Part shown: piece after piece, positions 48,952 through 57,793 of the stretch
How the letters are laid out: each line of letters opens with the position of its first letter
How positions within the stretch are numbered: position 1 is the stretch's first letter
NCBI RefSeq assembly: GCF_004769555.1
Contig: NZ_RQFY01000004.1
Location: 868,001-932,000 of the forward strand
Source of the DNA: Leptospira koniambonensis
Lineage (GTDB): Bacteria; Spirochaetota; Leptospiria; Leptospirales; Leptospiraceae
Reading direction: 5' to 3'
DNA length: 64,000 bases
Notes under the pieces: generated by a model
Told to the model about the DNA's origin: nothing
What the model saw: only the letters and a program-made list of their open reading frames with translations
The model's database searches: none
Position numbers and translations under genes: made by a program

Positions 48952-50610
48952 ATGAAAAATTATAAAAATTTAATGTATTCTTCTTTTGTTCGATTCTCTG
49001 TGATTTTTATCTTAGTTTCTTTTCCAGTGTTTGGAAAGGAATTGAACCTTCCTATTAAAGAGGTAACTGTTCATCAGGGGACAGCCCAGATTTTAAGATC
49101 CGGAAGAGTACAACTCGAACCTGGAACAAACAAGATCGAGATCTCTTATTTGCCAGTTTCTCTTTTAGAAGAAACATTAACAGCGGCGGTAACTTCTCCT
49201 CAGGTAGAGGTCACAGGTTCCAGAACTTGGAAAGAAGAAGGTACTGCTGCTTCTAATCCAGAAGTCGCTCTTCTTCAGAAAAAAGTTCAGCAATTAGAAA
49301 AGGACCTAGAAAGTTTATTAGCAAAAGAGAATGATCTAAAAGCAGAAAAGGATCTACTCGCAGAGATGCGCCGAAAGGTTTCCGATGTTGTGGGCCGCAA
49401 TCTTCTGTATGGAAGGATAGAAGGAGATGGAAAAAACTGGGGGACTTATCTCAAAAAAACCAGAGATGAGGCTGTTTCTATTTTTGCTTCTTGGGAAAAA
49501 TTAGAAAAATCGAAACGTAAGGTCCAAACTGAATTAGAAGAAGCTCGGGCCCAACTTTCACTCCTATTATCCCAAGCAGAAAAAAGTACACGCACTACTT
49601 GGGTCCAAATCGTAAACACAAGTTCTGAAGTAAAGAGTGTAGAGCTTCGTTTGAGTTATTTGGTGCCAAATGCAGATTGGAGACCTACTTATATTTTAAC
49701 AGCGGATGATTCTTTAACCAAAGCAAAATTGGAGTATATAGTGGAGATCCGACAAGAATCTGGAGAAGATTGGAAAGGAGTTCAACTTTTACTTTCAACT
49801 ACCAGACCAGATCTATCACTTCGGAGGGACAGACTTCGTCCATTAAGATTATTTGATGTAGAAGTGGATTCCAAACAAGAAATTCTCACTAATCAAACTC
49901 AGGCTGTAGGCGCTGCTCAAATGCCTAATGAAGAATCCAATATTCCTTCTACAGAAGAACCTTCTCCATCTAGTGAAAGGGGGAGCGGGTTTTTGTTCAG
50001 GCTTCCTAAAACAATCACGCTTGCTTCTCAAAAAGAATCCAGAAAATTCGAGATGTTATCTTTTAGTGCGCCCATCCAAGTAAAAACTGTGGCTTCTCCT
50101 AGATACAAACCGTTTCCTTTATTAGAAGCAGAGTTCCAAAATATGGGAGAATTTCCGATCCTTCCTGGAGAAGTTTCTTTATTCAGAAGTTCGGGACTTG
50201 TTGGAAGGACAAAAGTTTCTTATGTTTCTCCTAAAGAAAATCTTTCTGTTTCTTTAGGCACCGAAGGTAGTTTAAGACTTTCTTATAGAAAGGATTGGAA
50301 CCAAACAAAAGAGGGACTTATCTCTACTCAAAAAGTAATGGAGAAAAAGGTTTATCTAAGTCTAGAAAATTTCGGCAAAGAAAGTAAAACTGTGATCGTA
50401 AGAGAACAGATCCCCATTTCTGAATCTGCGAGTGTAAAGGTAGAGGTGAATCAGGAGGCAAGCACTCCGGGTTCTAAGGAATATCGTGCTAACTCTGGAA
50501 TTATAGAATGGAGTTTGGTGATCCCGCCTTCTGGGAAAAAAGAGATCAAGTTAGAATATAAAGTGACTTATCCGAATCACCAAAACTTGGATTTTTTAAG
50601 ATCCTTCTAA
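48952..50610 (+). CDS. DUF4139 (mucoidy-inhibitor MuiA-like) exported protein, second copy
   Basis: A 552-residue paralog without the helical insert. The ATG at 48952 is set by GAGG six bases upstream. It has a signal peptide (SVIFILVSFPVFG), an N-terminal DUF4140-like beta domain (PIKEVTVHQGTAQILRSG), a coiled coil (about residues 105-210) and DUF4139 (LRLSYLVPNADWRPTYILTA to IKLEYKVTYPNH). An acidic Ser/Pro linker lies at about 320-345. It ends 4 bases from the stop of the convergent VWA gene. Confidence 0.8.
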   Translation: MKNYKNLMYSSFVRFSVIFILVSFPVFGKELNLPIKEVTVHQGTAQILRSGRVQLEPGTNKIEISYLPVSLLEETLTAAVTSPQVEVTGSRTWKEEGTAASNPEVALLQKKVQQLEKDLESLLAKENDLKAEKDLLAEMRRKVSDVVGRNLLYGRIEGDGKNWGTYLKKTRDEAVSIFASWEKLEKSKRKVQTELEEARAQLSLLLSQAEKSTRTTWVQIVNTSSEVKSVELRLSYLVPNADWRPTYILTADDSLTKAKLEYIVEIRQESGEDWKGVQLLLSTTRPDLSLRRDRLRPLRLFDVEVDSKQEILTNQTQAVGAAQMPNEESNIPSTEEPSPSSERGSGFLFRLPKTITLASQKESRKFEMLSFSAPIQVKTVASPRYKPFPLLEAEFQNMGEFPILPGEVSLFRSSGLVGRTKVSYVSPKENLSVSLGTEGSLRLSYRKDWNQTKEGLISTQKVMEKKVYLSLENFGKESKTVIVREQIPISESASVKVEVNQEASTPGSKEYRANSGIIEWSLVIPPSGKKEIKLEYKVTYPNHQNLDFLRSF

Positions 50611-50614
50611 GATC

Positions 50615-51703
50615 TTACTCAGTCAGATTTTTTTCTCCACTTTTGTCTACGGAATTTGGGATACCTTTTGTGTCCCAAAGTTCTAATTCCAAATTTAAAG
50701 GAAGATGTGCTGGCGCAGAAATCTGAAATTCTCCTTCTCCCTTTCTTGTTTGAAAACAGATCTGTTCCGTTCTTAGTACTCTTTCTGGTTCAGCAGCTCT
50801 TTGCGGATTCCAGTTTTGTATTTTGGAAGAAGAGGGACTTCTTCTTTTCAAATTTAAGATCACACACTGATTATCAGAATCGGAATTCTCGAAAACGAAT
50901 TTTACTCTATAAAAATTCTCTTCTGCATCTGTTTGATTTTTTTCAATATCCGCAATCCTTATCTTAGGTTTACGTTTTTCGGGTTCTAATTCTGTGCGTT
51001 TAGGAAGAGGTTCTTGTTTTAAAAGATCTTCCATTGCGAGAAAGAAGTCGCTATCTTCTCCCACATTATAATATTTTCCATTTCCTGTTTTTGCCAAAGA
51101 TTGCATGATTCTTTTTTCGTCGGGTTTCAATCCGAGACCAAAGATATGCATTTTAAAATTTACACCTTTTTGTTGTAAGACTTGTAGTTCTTTTTCTGGA
51201 TTTCCATAACAGCTTTCGATTCCATCAGTTACTAGGATTAAGTCAGTTGGAGATTTTCTACGAGCGATATAATCTCCGGCGATCCGAATAGATTCTGCAA
51301 GTGGAGTTGCTCCGGAAGGAGTGAGACCAAAAAGTTTATTCTGAAAACCTGGACGATTTCCTTTTTCTAATGGTTGATAAAGTCTGGAGGATTGGCAACC
51401 AGGTAGACGGTTTCCATAAGCAATAAAACCTACTTCAGTTTCTTCGGGAAGTTTATTTACATAATGGCGAACATACTTTTTTGCAAGATGAACCTTTTGA
51501 TAGATCCCAAGATATTCATTCATAGAACCACTTGCATCTAAGATGAATAGTTTTGATGTTTCAGGTTGTCCCGGAACTGCTAGCTCAGGCGATGTATCCG
51601 AAATGATAAAAGAAGGACCGAGAAGTAAAGATATGAGAAGAATATACTTTGGTATTTCCTTATTAATAATGGATATATATCTGAAATTTTGGAAAGAGAA
51701 CAT
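50615..51703 (-). CDS. VWA-domain exported protein
   Basis: A 362-residue protein with an N-terminal hydrophobic signal or anchor (YILLISLLLGPSFIIS) and a von Willebrand A domain with an intact MIDAS: DASGS (near residue 60), the Thr of SGATPLAES and VTDGIES. A C-terminal beta region follows. The start is uncertain: ATG at 51703 was chosen, but a TTG at 51757 has a better SD (GGAAG). VWA proteins mediate metal-dependent protein contacts. It faces the DUF4139 pair across 4 bases, and a functional link is only a guess. Confidence 0.78.
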   Translation of the reverse strand: MFSFQNFRYISIINKEIPKYILLISLLLGPSFIISDTSPELAVPGQPETSKLFILDASGSMNEYLGIYQKVHLAKKYVRHYVNKLPEETEVGFIAYGNRLPGCQSSRLYQPLEKGNRPGFQNKLFGLTPSGATPLAESIRIAGDYIARRKSPTDLILVTDGIESCYGNPEKELQVLQQKGVNFKMHIFGLGLKPDEKRIMQSLAKTGNGKYYNVGEDSDFFLAMEDLLKQEPLPKRTELEPEKRKPKIRIADIEKNQTDAEENFYRVKFVFENSDSDNQCVILNLKRRSPSSSKIQNWNPQRAAEPERVLRTEQICFQTRKGEGEFQISAPAHLPLNLELELWDTKGIPNSVDKSGEKNLTE

Positions 51704-51797
51704 GAGAGATTCGAATACTATATTCCTTATCGGATAAAAATAAAAACACCTTAGCAATCTGATGCTTCCATTTATGTCTTATTTGTTCGATGCTGGT

Positions 51798-52439
51798 TTA
51801 TTTTTTATTCCAATAAACGAATTGAGGATAAGATTCCATTTCTCCAAAACGGATCTTAAAACAAGAAACAGATCCATATTCTAAAACTAATCGAAATGAA
51901 TTTTCTAAAGGAAAACCTAATACGATTGATGACAAACATCTGATAGGTCCGCCGTGACTCACCCAGATGGTTTTGTATTCTGATATTTCCCCTTCTTCTT
52001 TTTTGAGATTTTCCCAAGTCCTTGCTTCTTGCAGACCTTCTTCCCAAGATTTTAAGATCCTCGTTTTTAGTTCGGAATAAGTTTCTCCTCCTGGAGGTCT
52101 TCTGTTTACATAATCTTCCATCCAAGGATCTGTTTCGGATCTAGGTAGGTCTTCCCACAAACGTCCTTCCCAATTGCCGAAATCTAATTCTTGTATATTT
52201 GAGTCTACTTTCCATGCAGGGGCGATTGATTTTGATTCTAGATGTTTGCTGATATATTCAGCCAGACTATAACATCTGAATAATGGACTCGTGCGGATAG
52301 AATGTACTTTTTCAGGAAGAAGTTTCAAAACATTCTCCGCTTCCTTTTCAAAACTGGAAGGAAGCCCTAGATCCGATTTACCATAGCAGGTTCCAGGTTC
52401 TACTTCAGGAGTAGTATGTCTGACTAAAAAGATTTCCAT
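51798..52439 (-). CDS. cobC: Alpha-ribazole phosphatase-type histidine phosphatase
   Basis: A 213-residue histidine-phosphatase protein with the catalytic RHT of LVRHTTPEVEPGTCYGKSDL, a CobC-like N-terminus, and the second catalytic His in WVSHGGPI. CobC removes phosphate from alpha-ribazole-5'-phosphate (or from adenosylcobalamin-5'-phosphate) in lower-ligand assembly of B12. The 16-base overlap with cobS and the cobalamin riboswitch upstream support this over a generic phosphoglycerate mutase. Confidence 0.88.
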   Translation of the reverse strand: MEIFLVRHTTPEVEPGTCYGKSDLGLPSSFEKEAENVLKLLPEKVHSIRTSPLFRCYSLAEYISKHLESKSIAPAWKVDSNIQELDFGNWEGRLWEDLPRSETDPWMEDYVNRRPPGGETYSELKTRILKSWEEGLQEARTWENLKKEEGEISEYKTIWVSHGGPIRCLSSIVLGFPLENSFRLVLEYGSVSCFKIRFGEMESYPQFVYWNKK

Positions 52440-53236
52440 GCGGCGACGATCCCGATCAGATACAATAGTTCAGTGACTTGTTGGACTGCACCTAAACAAT
52501 CTCCCGTATATCCACCTAACCATTTTTTATAAAAACTTCTGAGATATAAATATCCGAACATTTGTAAAAGAAATGGATATAATAAAAAGCCAAAAACTCT
52601 ATCCGAAGGAAGATACTCATTATGAAAGAACGCAAGCCAAGGAGCTAATCCCCAAATCCCAGCAATAATTACATTAGAAGTTTTTAAAGTTTGAATGATC
52701 GGTTTTGCCTTAGATAACTGGTCTTCTCTCACGTAAGAAAGTGTTTTTGCGGTAAATAAGGCCCAAAATCTACTGGAGGAATGAGATGAGAGTATCGTGA
52801 TGAAGAGTACTTCGATAGAAAATTCTTCTAAAGATTTATAACAAACAAATTTAAGAAGAAGTACGAGTATGATCCCTATAGTCCCGAAGGCACCGATCCT
52901 ACTGTCCTTCATGATCTCTAGGATCTTCTCTTTGGTCCATCCTCCACCGAATCCGTCGCATACATCTGTAAATCCGTCTTCGTGAAAAGCACCTGTGACC
53001 AAAACAGAAACTGCCATTGCCAAAACGATACTGATCTCCCAAGTTAATGAAAGATCTGCGACCCATAGAACGAACCATGTTGCAGCTCCAACAATCCATC
53101 CAACTAAAGGAAAATATCTGGAAGAAGAATTGAGATACTCGTCTGAATGTTCCACCCAAGATGGAACGATGATACGAGTATTATAACGAACGGAGGAAAG
53201 AAAAATGATCAGTTCTTTGCGGATAAATCCAAACAT
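52424..53236 (-). CDS. cobS: Adenosylcobinamide-GDP ribazoletransferase (cobalamin synthase)
   Basis: A 270-residue multi-helix inner-membrane enzyme joining adenosylcobinamide-GDP to alpha-ribazole(-phosphate). The CobS metal-binding signature is HEDGFTDVCDGFGGGW (about residues 87-102), then EIMKDSRIGAFGTIG. Its GGAGGA ribosome-binding site lies 20 bases from the ATG, with a small hairpin between them (see 53237-53262). It overlaps cobC by 16 bases. Confidence 0.93.
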   Translation of the reverse strand: MFGFIRKELIIFLSSVRYNTRIIVPSWVEHSDEYLNSSSRYFPLVGWIVGAATWFVLWVADLSLTWEISIVLAMAVSVLVTGAFHEDGFTDVCDGFGGGWTKEKILEIMKDSRIGAFGTIGIILVLLLKFVCYKSLEEFSIEVLFITILSSHSSSRFWALFTAKTLSYVREDQLSKAKPIIQTLKTSNVIIAGIWGLAPWLAFFHNEYLPSDRVFGFLLYPFLLQMFGYLYLRSFYKKWLGGYTGDCLGAVQQVTELLYLIGIVAAWKSF

Positions 53237-53262
53237 GCAAAGACGAATTTATTCGTTCCTCC
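53237..53262 (-). promoter_or_regulatory. Ribosome-binding site separated from the cobS start by a hairpin
   Basis: On the minus strand, GGAGGA (53262-53257) is followed directly by ACGAA-TAAA-TTCGT (53256-53243), a 5-bp hairpin, then six bases and the ATG. Folding the hairpin would reduce the effective spacing from 20 to about 6 bases. This suggests structure-dependent initiation, or simply that the hairpin rescues a distant SD. Confidence 0.4.
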
Positions 53263-53291
53263 GATTCGGGCAGCGAGAATTTACTCTTCGC

Positions 53292-54335
53292 TTAATCTTT
53301 TTTTTCGGAAACGCCAGCTGATTCGAAGCTTGCCATTTCTCTTAGAAATGCCAATGCAGATTCCAAGATAGGATATGCAAGTGCGCATCCGGTTCCTTCT
53401 CCCAGGCGAAGCCCAAGATCTAAGATAGGGTCTGCGTCAAAAAACTCCAGGATCAGTCTATGACCTTGTTCAGAAGACTTATGAGCGAAGACTGCGTTAC
53501 GAACGATCTTGGGTTCAATTCTGGAAGCGGTCAAGAATGCAGAACTAGCAATAAAACCATCTACAAGGATTAAACGATTTTCTTTATAAGAAGAAAGCAT
53601 TGCTCCGCAGATCATCGCGATCTCAAAACCTCCAAACTTAGAGAGGACTTCAATGGGATCTTTTGGATTTACTTTATGTTTTGCTCTGCATTCGGCCAGG
53701 ATTTGTTTTTTACGTGCTAAGGACTGATCGTCCAAACCTGTTCCTCTTCCTGTAAGGTCTTCCGCGGATCGATCTAAAAATACGGAAGCAAGTAGAGAAG
53801 CGCTGGAAGTATTTCCGATCCCCATTTCTCCAAAGCCGATCACATTACAATCTTTTGGGACTTTGGTGGCTGCGATCTCTCCACCTATACGGATGGCTTC
53901 TTCACATTCTTCTCTTGTCATTGCTGCTTCGTTAAGAATGTTTCTGGTTCCAGCTGCTATCTTTGCAGGTATAAAATCAGGATGAGATTGTTCAAAGTTG
54001 CCTGAAACTCCAGCGTCTACCACAAGCAATTTGATCCCATGTTGTTTGCAAAATACATTGATCGCCGCTCCTCCATTCAAAAAGTTTAATACCATTTGAT
54101 AGGTAACTTCTTTTGGAAAAGCGGAAACTCCTGAGTCTGCAAGCCCATGATCTCCTGCGAATACTAATAAATGAGGATTTGATAAAACTGGATCTACTGT
54201 GTTTTGGATCGTTCCTATGCGATAGGCAAGATCTTCTAATTTTCCCAAGGCGCCTAACGGCTTTGTCTTGGTATCTATCTTATTGCGTAAATATTTATCT
54301 AAGTCCAATTGGTGTACTTCTTTTGGGCGGATCAT
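53292..54335 (-). CDS. cobT: Nicotinate-nucleotide--dimethylbenzimidazole phosphoribosyltransferase
   Basis: Activates the B12 lower-ligand base to alpha-ribazole-5'-phosphate using nicotinate mononucleotide. The 347-residue protein has [17 protein letters not shown] near the N-terminus, [15 protein letters not shown] (about residues 170-184), and the catalytic Glu in RLGEGTGCA (residue 313). No SD was found ahead of the ATG. It lies 73 bases after the second lipoprotein and 55 bases before cobS in the same operon. CobU/CobP and the corrin-ring genes are not in this window. Confidence 0.95.
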   Translation of the reverse strand: MIRPKEVHQLDLDKYLRNKIDTKTKPLGALGKLEDLAYRIGTIQNTVDPVLSNPHLLVFAGDHGLADSGVSAFPKEVTYQMVLNFLNGGAAINVFCKQHGIKLLVVDAGVSGNFEQSHPDFIPAKIAAGTRNILNEAAMTREECEEAIRIGGEIAATKVPKDCNVIGFGEMGIGNTSSASLLASVFLDRSAEDLTGRGTGLDDQSLARKKQILAECRAKHKVNPKDPIEVLSKFGGFEIAMICGAMLSSYKENRLILVDGFIASSAFLTASRIEPKIVRNAVFAHKSSEQGHRLILEFFDADPILDLGLRLGEGTGCALAYPILESALAFLREMASFESAGVSEKKD

Positions 54336-54408
54336 ATTGTTTTCACTTTTAAAAATTTTAAATTGTTAAACAGAAATAAGATCAGAAGATCTTTCTTTCA
54401 GTTAAAGG

Positions 54409-55278
54409 TTAAGGGGTTACAGATTTTGCAATGACTCCGTCTATATCTGGATTTGCGTGAGCCGCATCGATAGGCAGAGAGGTCAAAATTGTTTTAGCTG
54501 CTGATATTTTAATATAAGTAAATCCATTCGTTTGGATCTCGTTTTTTAACGTTCCATTACAACCAGAACCAGAGTTTCCAAAATTAGGATCTGCTAAATC
54601 GAAACCGTCTCCACCCCCACCTCCGTTTACAATATCCGTATCGAAAACTTCGGAGACAGTCATTGGATTAGAGTCTTGGTTATAGACGAACGGAGTGATT
54701 CCCGCGAATCGATTCCAGTATATAGGATTTCCTACAAAAGTATTTGGATCTGAGTTGGTATAGGTTGGATCCCATCCGCACCAATTCGTTAAGTCATTGC
54801 CTACCTCTACTATTAGAGGCTCCATAAAAACATTATCGAAGGAGTTCGAGTTATTTTGAACTCCAACGAAGAAAGGGTTTTCATAAACTATAAAATCGAT
54901 ACCGCTTGCAGGAAGTACCTTTACTCCTGACCATCTAAGTATAATTGAAGATCCGATTCCGGAAGCTTCTAAACTATACACGTCAAGAGAACCGTTAAAG
55001 TTTCCTTCTCCGCGAATACCGTCCACTGAACAATCCGAATCTTTAAATCCAATACCATTGCTTGTCGGAGCTGAAATGATCTCGTCCGCTACAAAAATCC
55101 CACGACCTGATTCGGGAGTTCTTTGATCGCAAGCACTTAAGAATCCGGGCCCTCCTATTCCTAAAGCAAGAAGGGCCTCCATACCGGAAGAACTTTTAGA
55201 ATCATCACAACTGATAAAACTTAAAGAGAAACAAGTAAACATTACATAAATTTGAATGATATTCTTAAGTCTGAACAT
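54409..55278 (-). CDS. Riboswitch-linked lipoprotein with a DFxVYENPF-type domain
   Basis: A 289-residue predicted lipoprotein. The signal ends in a spirochaetal lipobox (SLSFISC, Cys24). The mature part is Asp/Asn/Gly-rich, beta-like and acidic. A block with GSSIILRWSG, DFIVYENPFFVG and EPLIVEVGNDLTNW (about residues 115-170) resembles a loosely described family of secreted 'cell surface proteins'. Those carry the pattern DFxVFENxF followed by EPxxVxVSxDGxxW (from memory, not searched). GGGAGG lies 9 bases before the ATG. It lies in the cobalamin-riboswitch operon, so a role in corrinoid binding at the surface is a reasonable hypothesis, not shown. Confidence 0.7.
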   Translation of the reverse strand: MFRLKNIIQIYVMFTCFSLSFISCDDSKSSSGMEALLALGIGGPGFLSACDQRTPESGRGIFVADEIISAPTSNGIGFKDSDCSVDGIRGEGNFNGSLDVYSLEASGIGSSIILRWSGVKVLPASGIDFIVYENPFFVGVQNNSNSFDNVFMEPLIVEVGNDLTNWCGWDPTYTNSDPNTFVGNPIYWNRFAGITPFVYNQDSNPMTVSEVFDTDIVNGGGGGDGFDLADPNFGNSGSGCNGTLKNEIQTNGFTYIKISAAKTILTSLPIDAAHANPDIDGVIAKSVTP

Positions 55279-55308
55279 TTACATTTTCCTCCCGTTATCC
55301 GACTTATA

Positions 55309-55893
55309 TCAGTTTTGAGATTCGAGTCTGCTCCAAGGAGCCGGATCAAAGCCGCTATTCAAACCACAACCTGCATTGATATCATTCGTATCGGAATAAA
55401 AATCTAGATCATCATCTTTTGCTGATGCTAATGTTGTTTGAGTGGAAACATCTGAAAGATCTGGACAAACATATGTTTTACCGTCTTTAACCATCCATCT
55501 TAGCCACGCATAATTTCCTTGGGAAAAGGAAGAAGCAGAAGTAAAACGAACATAAACTACTTTTTTATTCGTGTCGATTTCCTGAATTTCTCCGTATAAG
55601 TAGCTGTTGCCAAATGTTTCGTCGAACATAGTTTGCGCTACGAGTGAAAGAGAAATATTATATGTTCCAACAACTACGTTTCCAGCTGCGGTAAAGGTCC
55701 CACCTGGATAATCTGGAGTTCCATTATAATAATTATAGTTACCTGCGAGTGGGTTTAATCCTGCTACAGCTACTAAGGCAAGAACGTTTTGATTGTCTGA
55801 CTTGCTGGATTCGCCCAGATCAAAACAATTAGCGAATACGAATAGCGAACATACTGCAAACGTTAGAGCAGCCATTCTTTTGAATTTTCTCAT
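55309..55893 (-). CDS. Riboswitch-linked small lipoprotein
   Basis: A 194-residue predicted lipoprotein, first gene after the cobalamin riboswitch. AGGAGAG precedes the ATG at 55893; a longer upstream frame is rejected because the signal peptide then fails. The lipobox is LFVFANC (Cys22). The mature part is beta-rich with many Tyr, Asn and Asp residues (NPLAGNYNYYNGTPDYPGG) and two further Cys. No family was recognised. There is a 30-base gap to the second lipoprotein. Confidence 0.72.
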   Translation of the reverse strand: MRKFKRMAALTFAVCSLFVFANCFDLGESSKSDNQNVLALVAVAGLNPLAGNYNYYNGTPDYPGGTFTAAGNVVVGTYNISLSLVAQTMFDETFGNSYLYGEIQEIDTNKKVVYVRFTSASSFSQGNYAWLRWMVKDGKTYVCPDLSDVSTQTTLASAKDDDLDFYSDTNDINAGCGLNSGFDPAPWSRLESQN

Positions 55894-56103
55894 TTTTCTC
55901 TCCTGATTTCTGCCGGATGTCGCAGAAAAAGAAAATATAAGCAATATAACGTTAGTCGATCATTGATCTTATAAAGATCAGAACAATTTGGTATTTGCTG
56001 TGTTTTCTTTTTCCGTTCGAGAGCCCCGACATTTTAGCTTTCGGGGCCCCATCGCAGAAAGCGCGGATGCGCTAAAGAGCGAGATTTACGATACCCCCCA
56101 ACC
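55894..56103 (-). other. Riboswitch expression platform and leader
   Basis: About 210 bases between the aptamer and the first lipoprotein start. On the minus strand it holds GCGC-ATCC-GCGC, GCCCCGA / TCGGGGC (56047-56041 with 56029-56023) and TGATCTT / AAGATCA (55980-55974 with 55970-55964). None is followed by a U tract, so transcriptional attenuation by an intrinsic terminator is not evident. Translational or Rho-dependent control is more likely. Confidence 0.55.
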
Positions 56104-56246
56104 TCGAGGTTAAAGTATCGCGGGGAAGATCTGGCTTATTCCGTTTAAAACGGACATCACAGTTGCGGGTCAGCGCGGGATTTACACCCGACTTCCTCCC
56201 TGAAAGCGTAATTCCAGGTTTTGGTTTAGCACTTCCGCTGGCAAGG
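56104..56246 (-). ncRNA. Cobalamin (B12) riboswitch
   Basis: Read on the minus strand, the region contains the highly conserved Cbl core: GGGAGGAAGTCGGGTGTAAA, then TCCCGCGCTGACCCGCAACT and GTGATG. The three blocks run continuously across about 56201-56155. The closing AAGCCAGATCTTCCCCGCG follows. These correspond to the B12-box consensus blocks (GGTGxxAATCC, GCTGxCCCGCAACTGT, AGxCAGxxxxCCTGCC). Immediately downstream is a hairpin CGATAC...GTATCG enclosing AACCTCGAGGTT (56119-56088). It controls the lipoprotein-cobTSC operon, presumably lowering expression when B12 is plentiful. The boundaries are approximate. Confidence 0.95.
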
Positions 56247-56257
56247 GAAAAAGTATT

Positions 56258-56286
56258 AGGATACAAAAGTCATCTATTCCTTGCAA
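56258..56286 (-). promoter_or_regulatory. Candidate promoter of the B12 operon
   Basis: TTGCAA (56286-56281) and TATCCT (56263-56258) are separated by 17 bases, just ahead of the riboswitch. Each matches 4 of 6 consensus sigma-70 positions. The placement is right, but leptospiral promoters are poorly predictable. Confidence 0.35.
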
Positions 56287-56452
56287 TATCAGGATAAATC
56301 AGCGATATTTAAAGCATAAGAACAAATAGGAAGGATTCGGTACATAATTTCATATCGATGAGACATTCTACTTCGCAAAAAATTCGGGAAAGATCTTTCA
56401 TAGACCGAAAATAAAAGAGAGAGTTCTAATAAAACTTCCAAAGAGGAATCCG

Positions 56453-57793
56453 ATGAAAATTACCCGATCCACTTTTCTGAAAGCCGGAATTTTAACTACC
56501 GCTGCTTTGTTAGGAAGTCGTAAGGGAAATTTATCCGCTCAGAATACAAATTCTGGAAAAAAAGTAATCATACTTGGCGGCGGACTCTCCGGACTTTATT
56601 CAGCATACATCTTAGGAAAAACAGGAAGTAAAGTAACTCTGATAGAAGCCACTGATAGGGTGGGGGGAAGAGTTAGATCCATACAAGATCCTTCCGGTCA
56701 TGTTGTGGATCTAGGAGCTGAATGGGTCTCTTCTGAAGATAAAACAGTTCGCAGTTTAGTTAGAGAATTAGGATTAAAATTACAATCTTCTCCTTTGGCT
56801 CCGGATCTGTTTTTAGGAACTTATAAAAAAGCAGGTACCTGGGAACTTTCTTCAAAATCGCAAGAGATCTTAAGTAAATTAGTATCACAAAATTCTAAAT
56901 TAGATACTGCACAACAGCAAGCATTAGATCGTATTAGCATTTATAATTATCTAGTATACCAAGGAGTTAGTCCTGAAGATCTAACTTTACTTGGTCATAA
57001 ACTTTCTCTTCATTATGGAGATAGTATCCGAGTTCTGTCCGCTGAAAAAGTTTTAAGCGATCTTGCACAATTTCCTCAAAGGAATAGCAAGATAGAAGGT
57101 GGAATGGAAAACATCGCCAAAACCTTGGTGATGAATATAGAAAACACTGAGTTTGTTTTTTCAGATCCAGTTCTTTCTGTAGATCAGGATTCCACTGGAG
57201 TTACGGTCACTACTGCTTCTGGAAGAAAATTTAACGGTTCTACTTGTATCTGCACTTTACCTGCGAATCAAATCTCTAATGTAAAATGGAATCCAGGTCT
57301 TGATAAAGAAAAACTTTTGGCAGCTTTAAGAGTTCGTTATTCTCAAATTTATAAATTGTTTTTGGTATTAAAAGAATCTCCTTGGGAATCTTCTCCATTT
57401 GCAGTTCATTCTGATGCTGCGGCTCAATTTTTATATGATGCAGGAACCAAGTCTGATACTTCAGATAAGGTTTTAGGAGTGATCGCAAACGGGGACAGAT
57501 TCTCTGTATTTGATTCTGCCAACCAAGACCAAAAGGTAGAATATATTCGTCTTACTCTGGAGCGCTTGGGTTTGAAGAAGGATCTGCAAATCCAAAGATT
57601 CTATTTTACGGAAAGTAAAAAGGATTACGTGCCGAACGGGATCGCAGAATTCCCGCCAGGAAGTTTTGGATCAGAGATCATTTTAAGAAAACCATATGAT
57701 CGTATCTTCTTTGCGGGAGAACATACCGGCGAAATTACCGGAACAGTGGAGGCCGCTCTAAGCTCTGCGATCAAAGCGGTGAATTTAGTTTAG
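56453..57793 (+). CDS. FAD-dependent amine oxidase-family protein, exported
   Basis: A 446-residue flavoprotein. The N-terminus ([19 protein letters not shown]) looks like a Tat-type signal (RxTFLK plus a hydrophobic core) but has only one Arg, so Tat export is uncertain. The FAD Rossmann motif is [20 protein letters not shown] (about residues 38-57), then RVGGRVRS, and the C-terminal FAD contact is [18 protein letters not shown]. Relatives oxidise amines or act as desaturases; the substrate is unknown. AGAGG precedes the ATG. It is divergent from the B12 operon. Confidence 0.82.
   Translation: MKITRSTFLKAGILTTAALLGSRKGNLSAQNTNSGKKVIILGGGLSGLYSAYILGKTGSKVTLIEATDRVGGRVRSIQDPSGHVVDLGAEWVSSEDKTVRSLVRELGLKLQSSPLAPDLFLGTYKKAGTWELSSKSQEILSKLVSQNSKLDTAQQQALDRISIYNYLVYQGVSPEDLTLLGHKLSLHYGDSIRVLSAEKVLSDLAQFPQRNSKIEGGMENIAKTLVMNIENTEFVFSDPVLSVDQDSTGVTVTTASGRKFNGSTCICTLPANQISNVKWNPGLDKEKLLAALRVRYSQIYKLFLVLKESPWESSPFAVHSDAAAQFLYDAGTKSDTSDKVLGVIANGDRFSVFDSANQDQKVEYIRLTLERLGLKKDLQIQRFYFTESKKDYVPNGIAEFPPGSFGSEIILRKPYDRIFFAGEHTGEITGTVEAALSSAIKAVNLV

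Noticed and set aside
56072..56266. Open minus-strand frame of 64 codons over the B12 riboswitch
   Set aside because: The nucleotide conservation is that of the Cbl aptamer; there is no SD and the frame is incidental.
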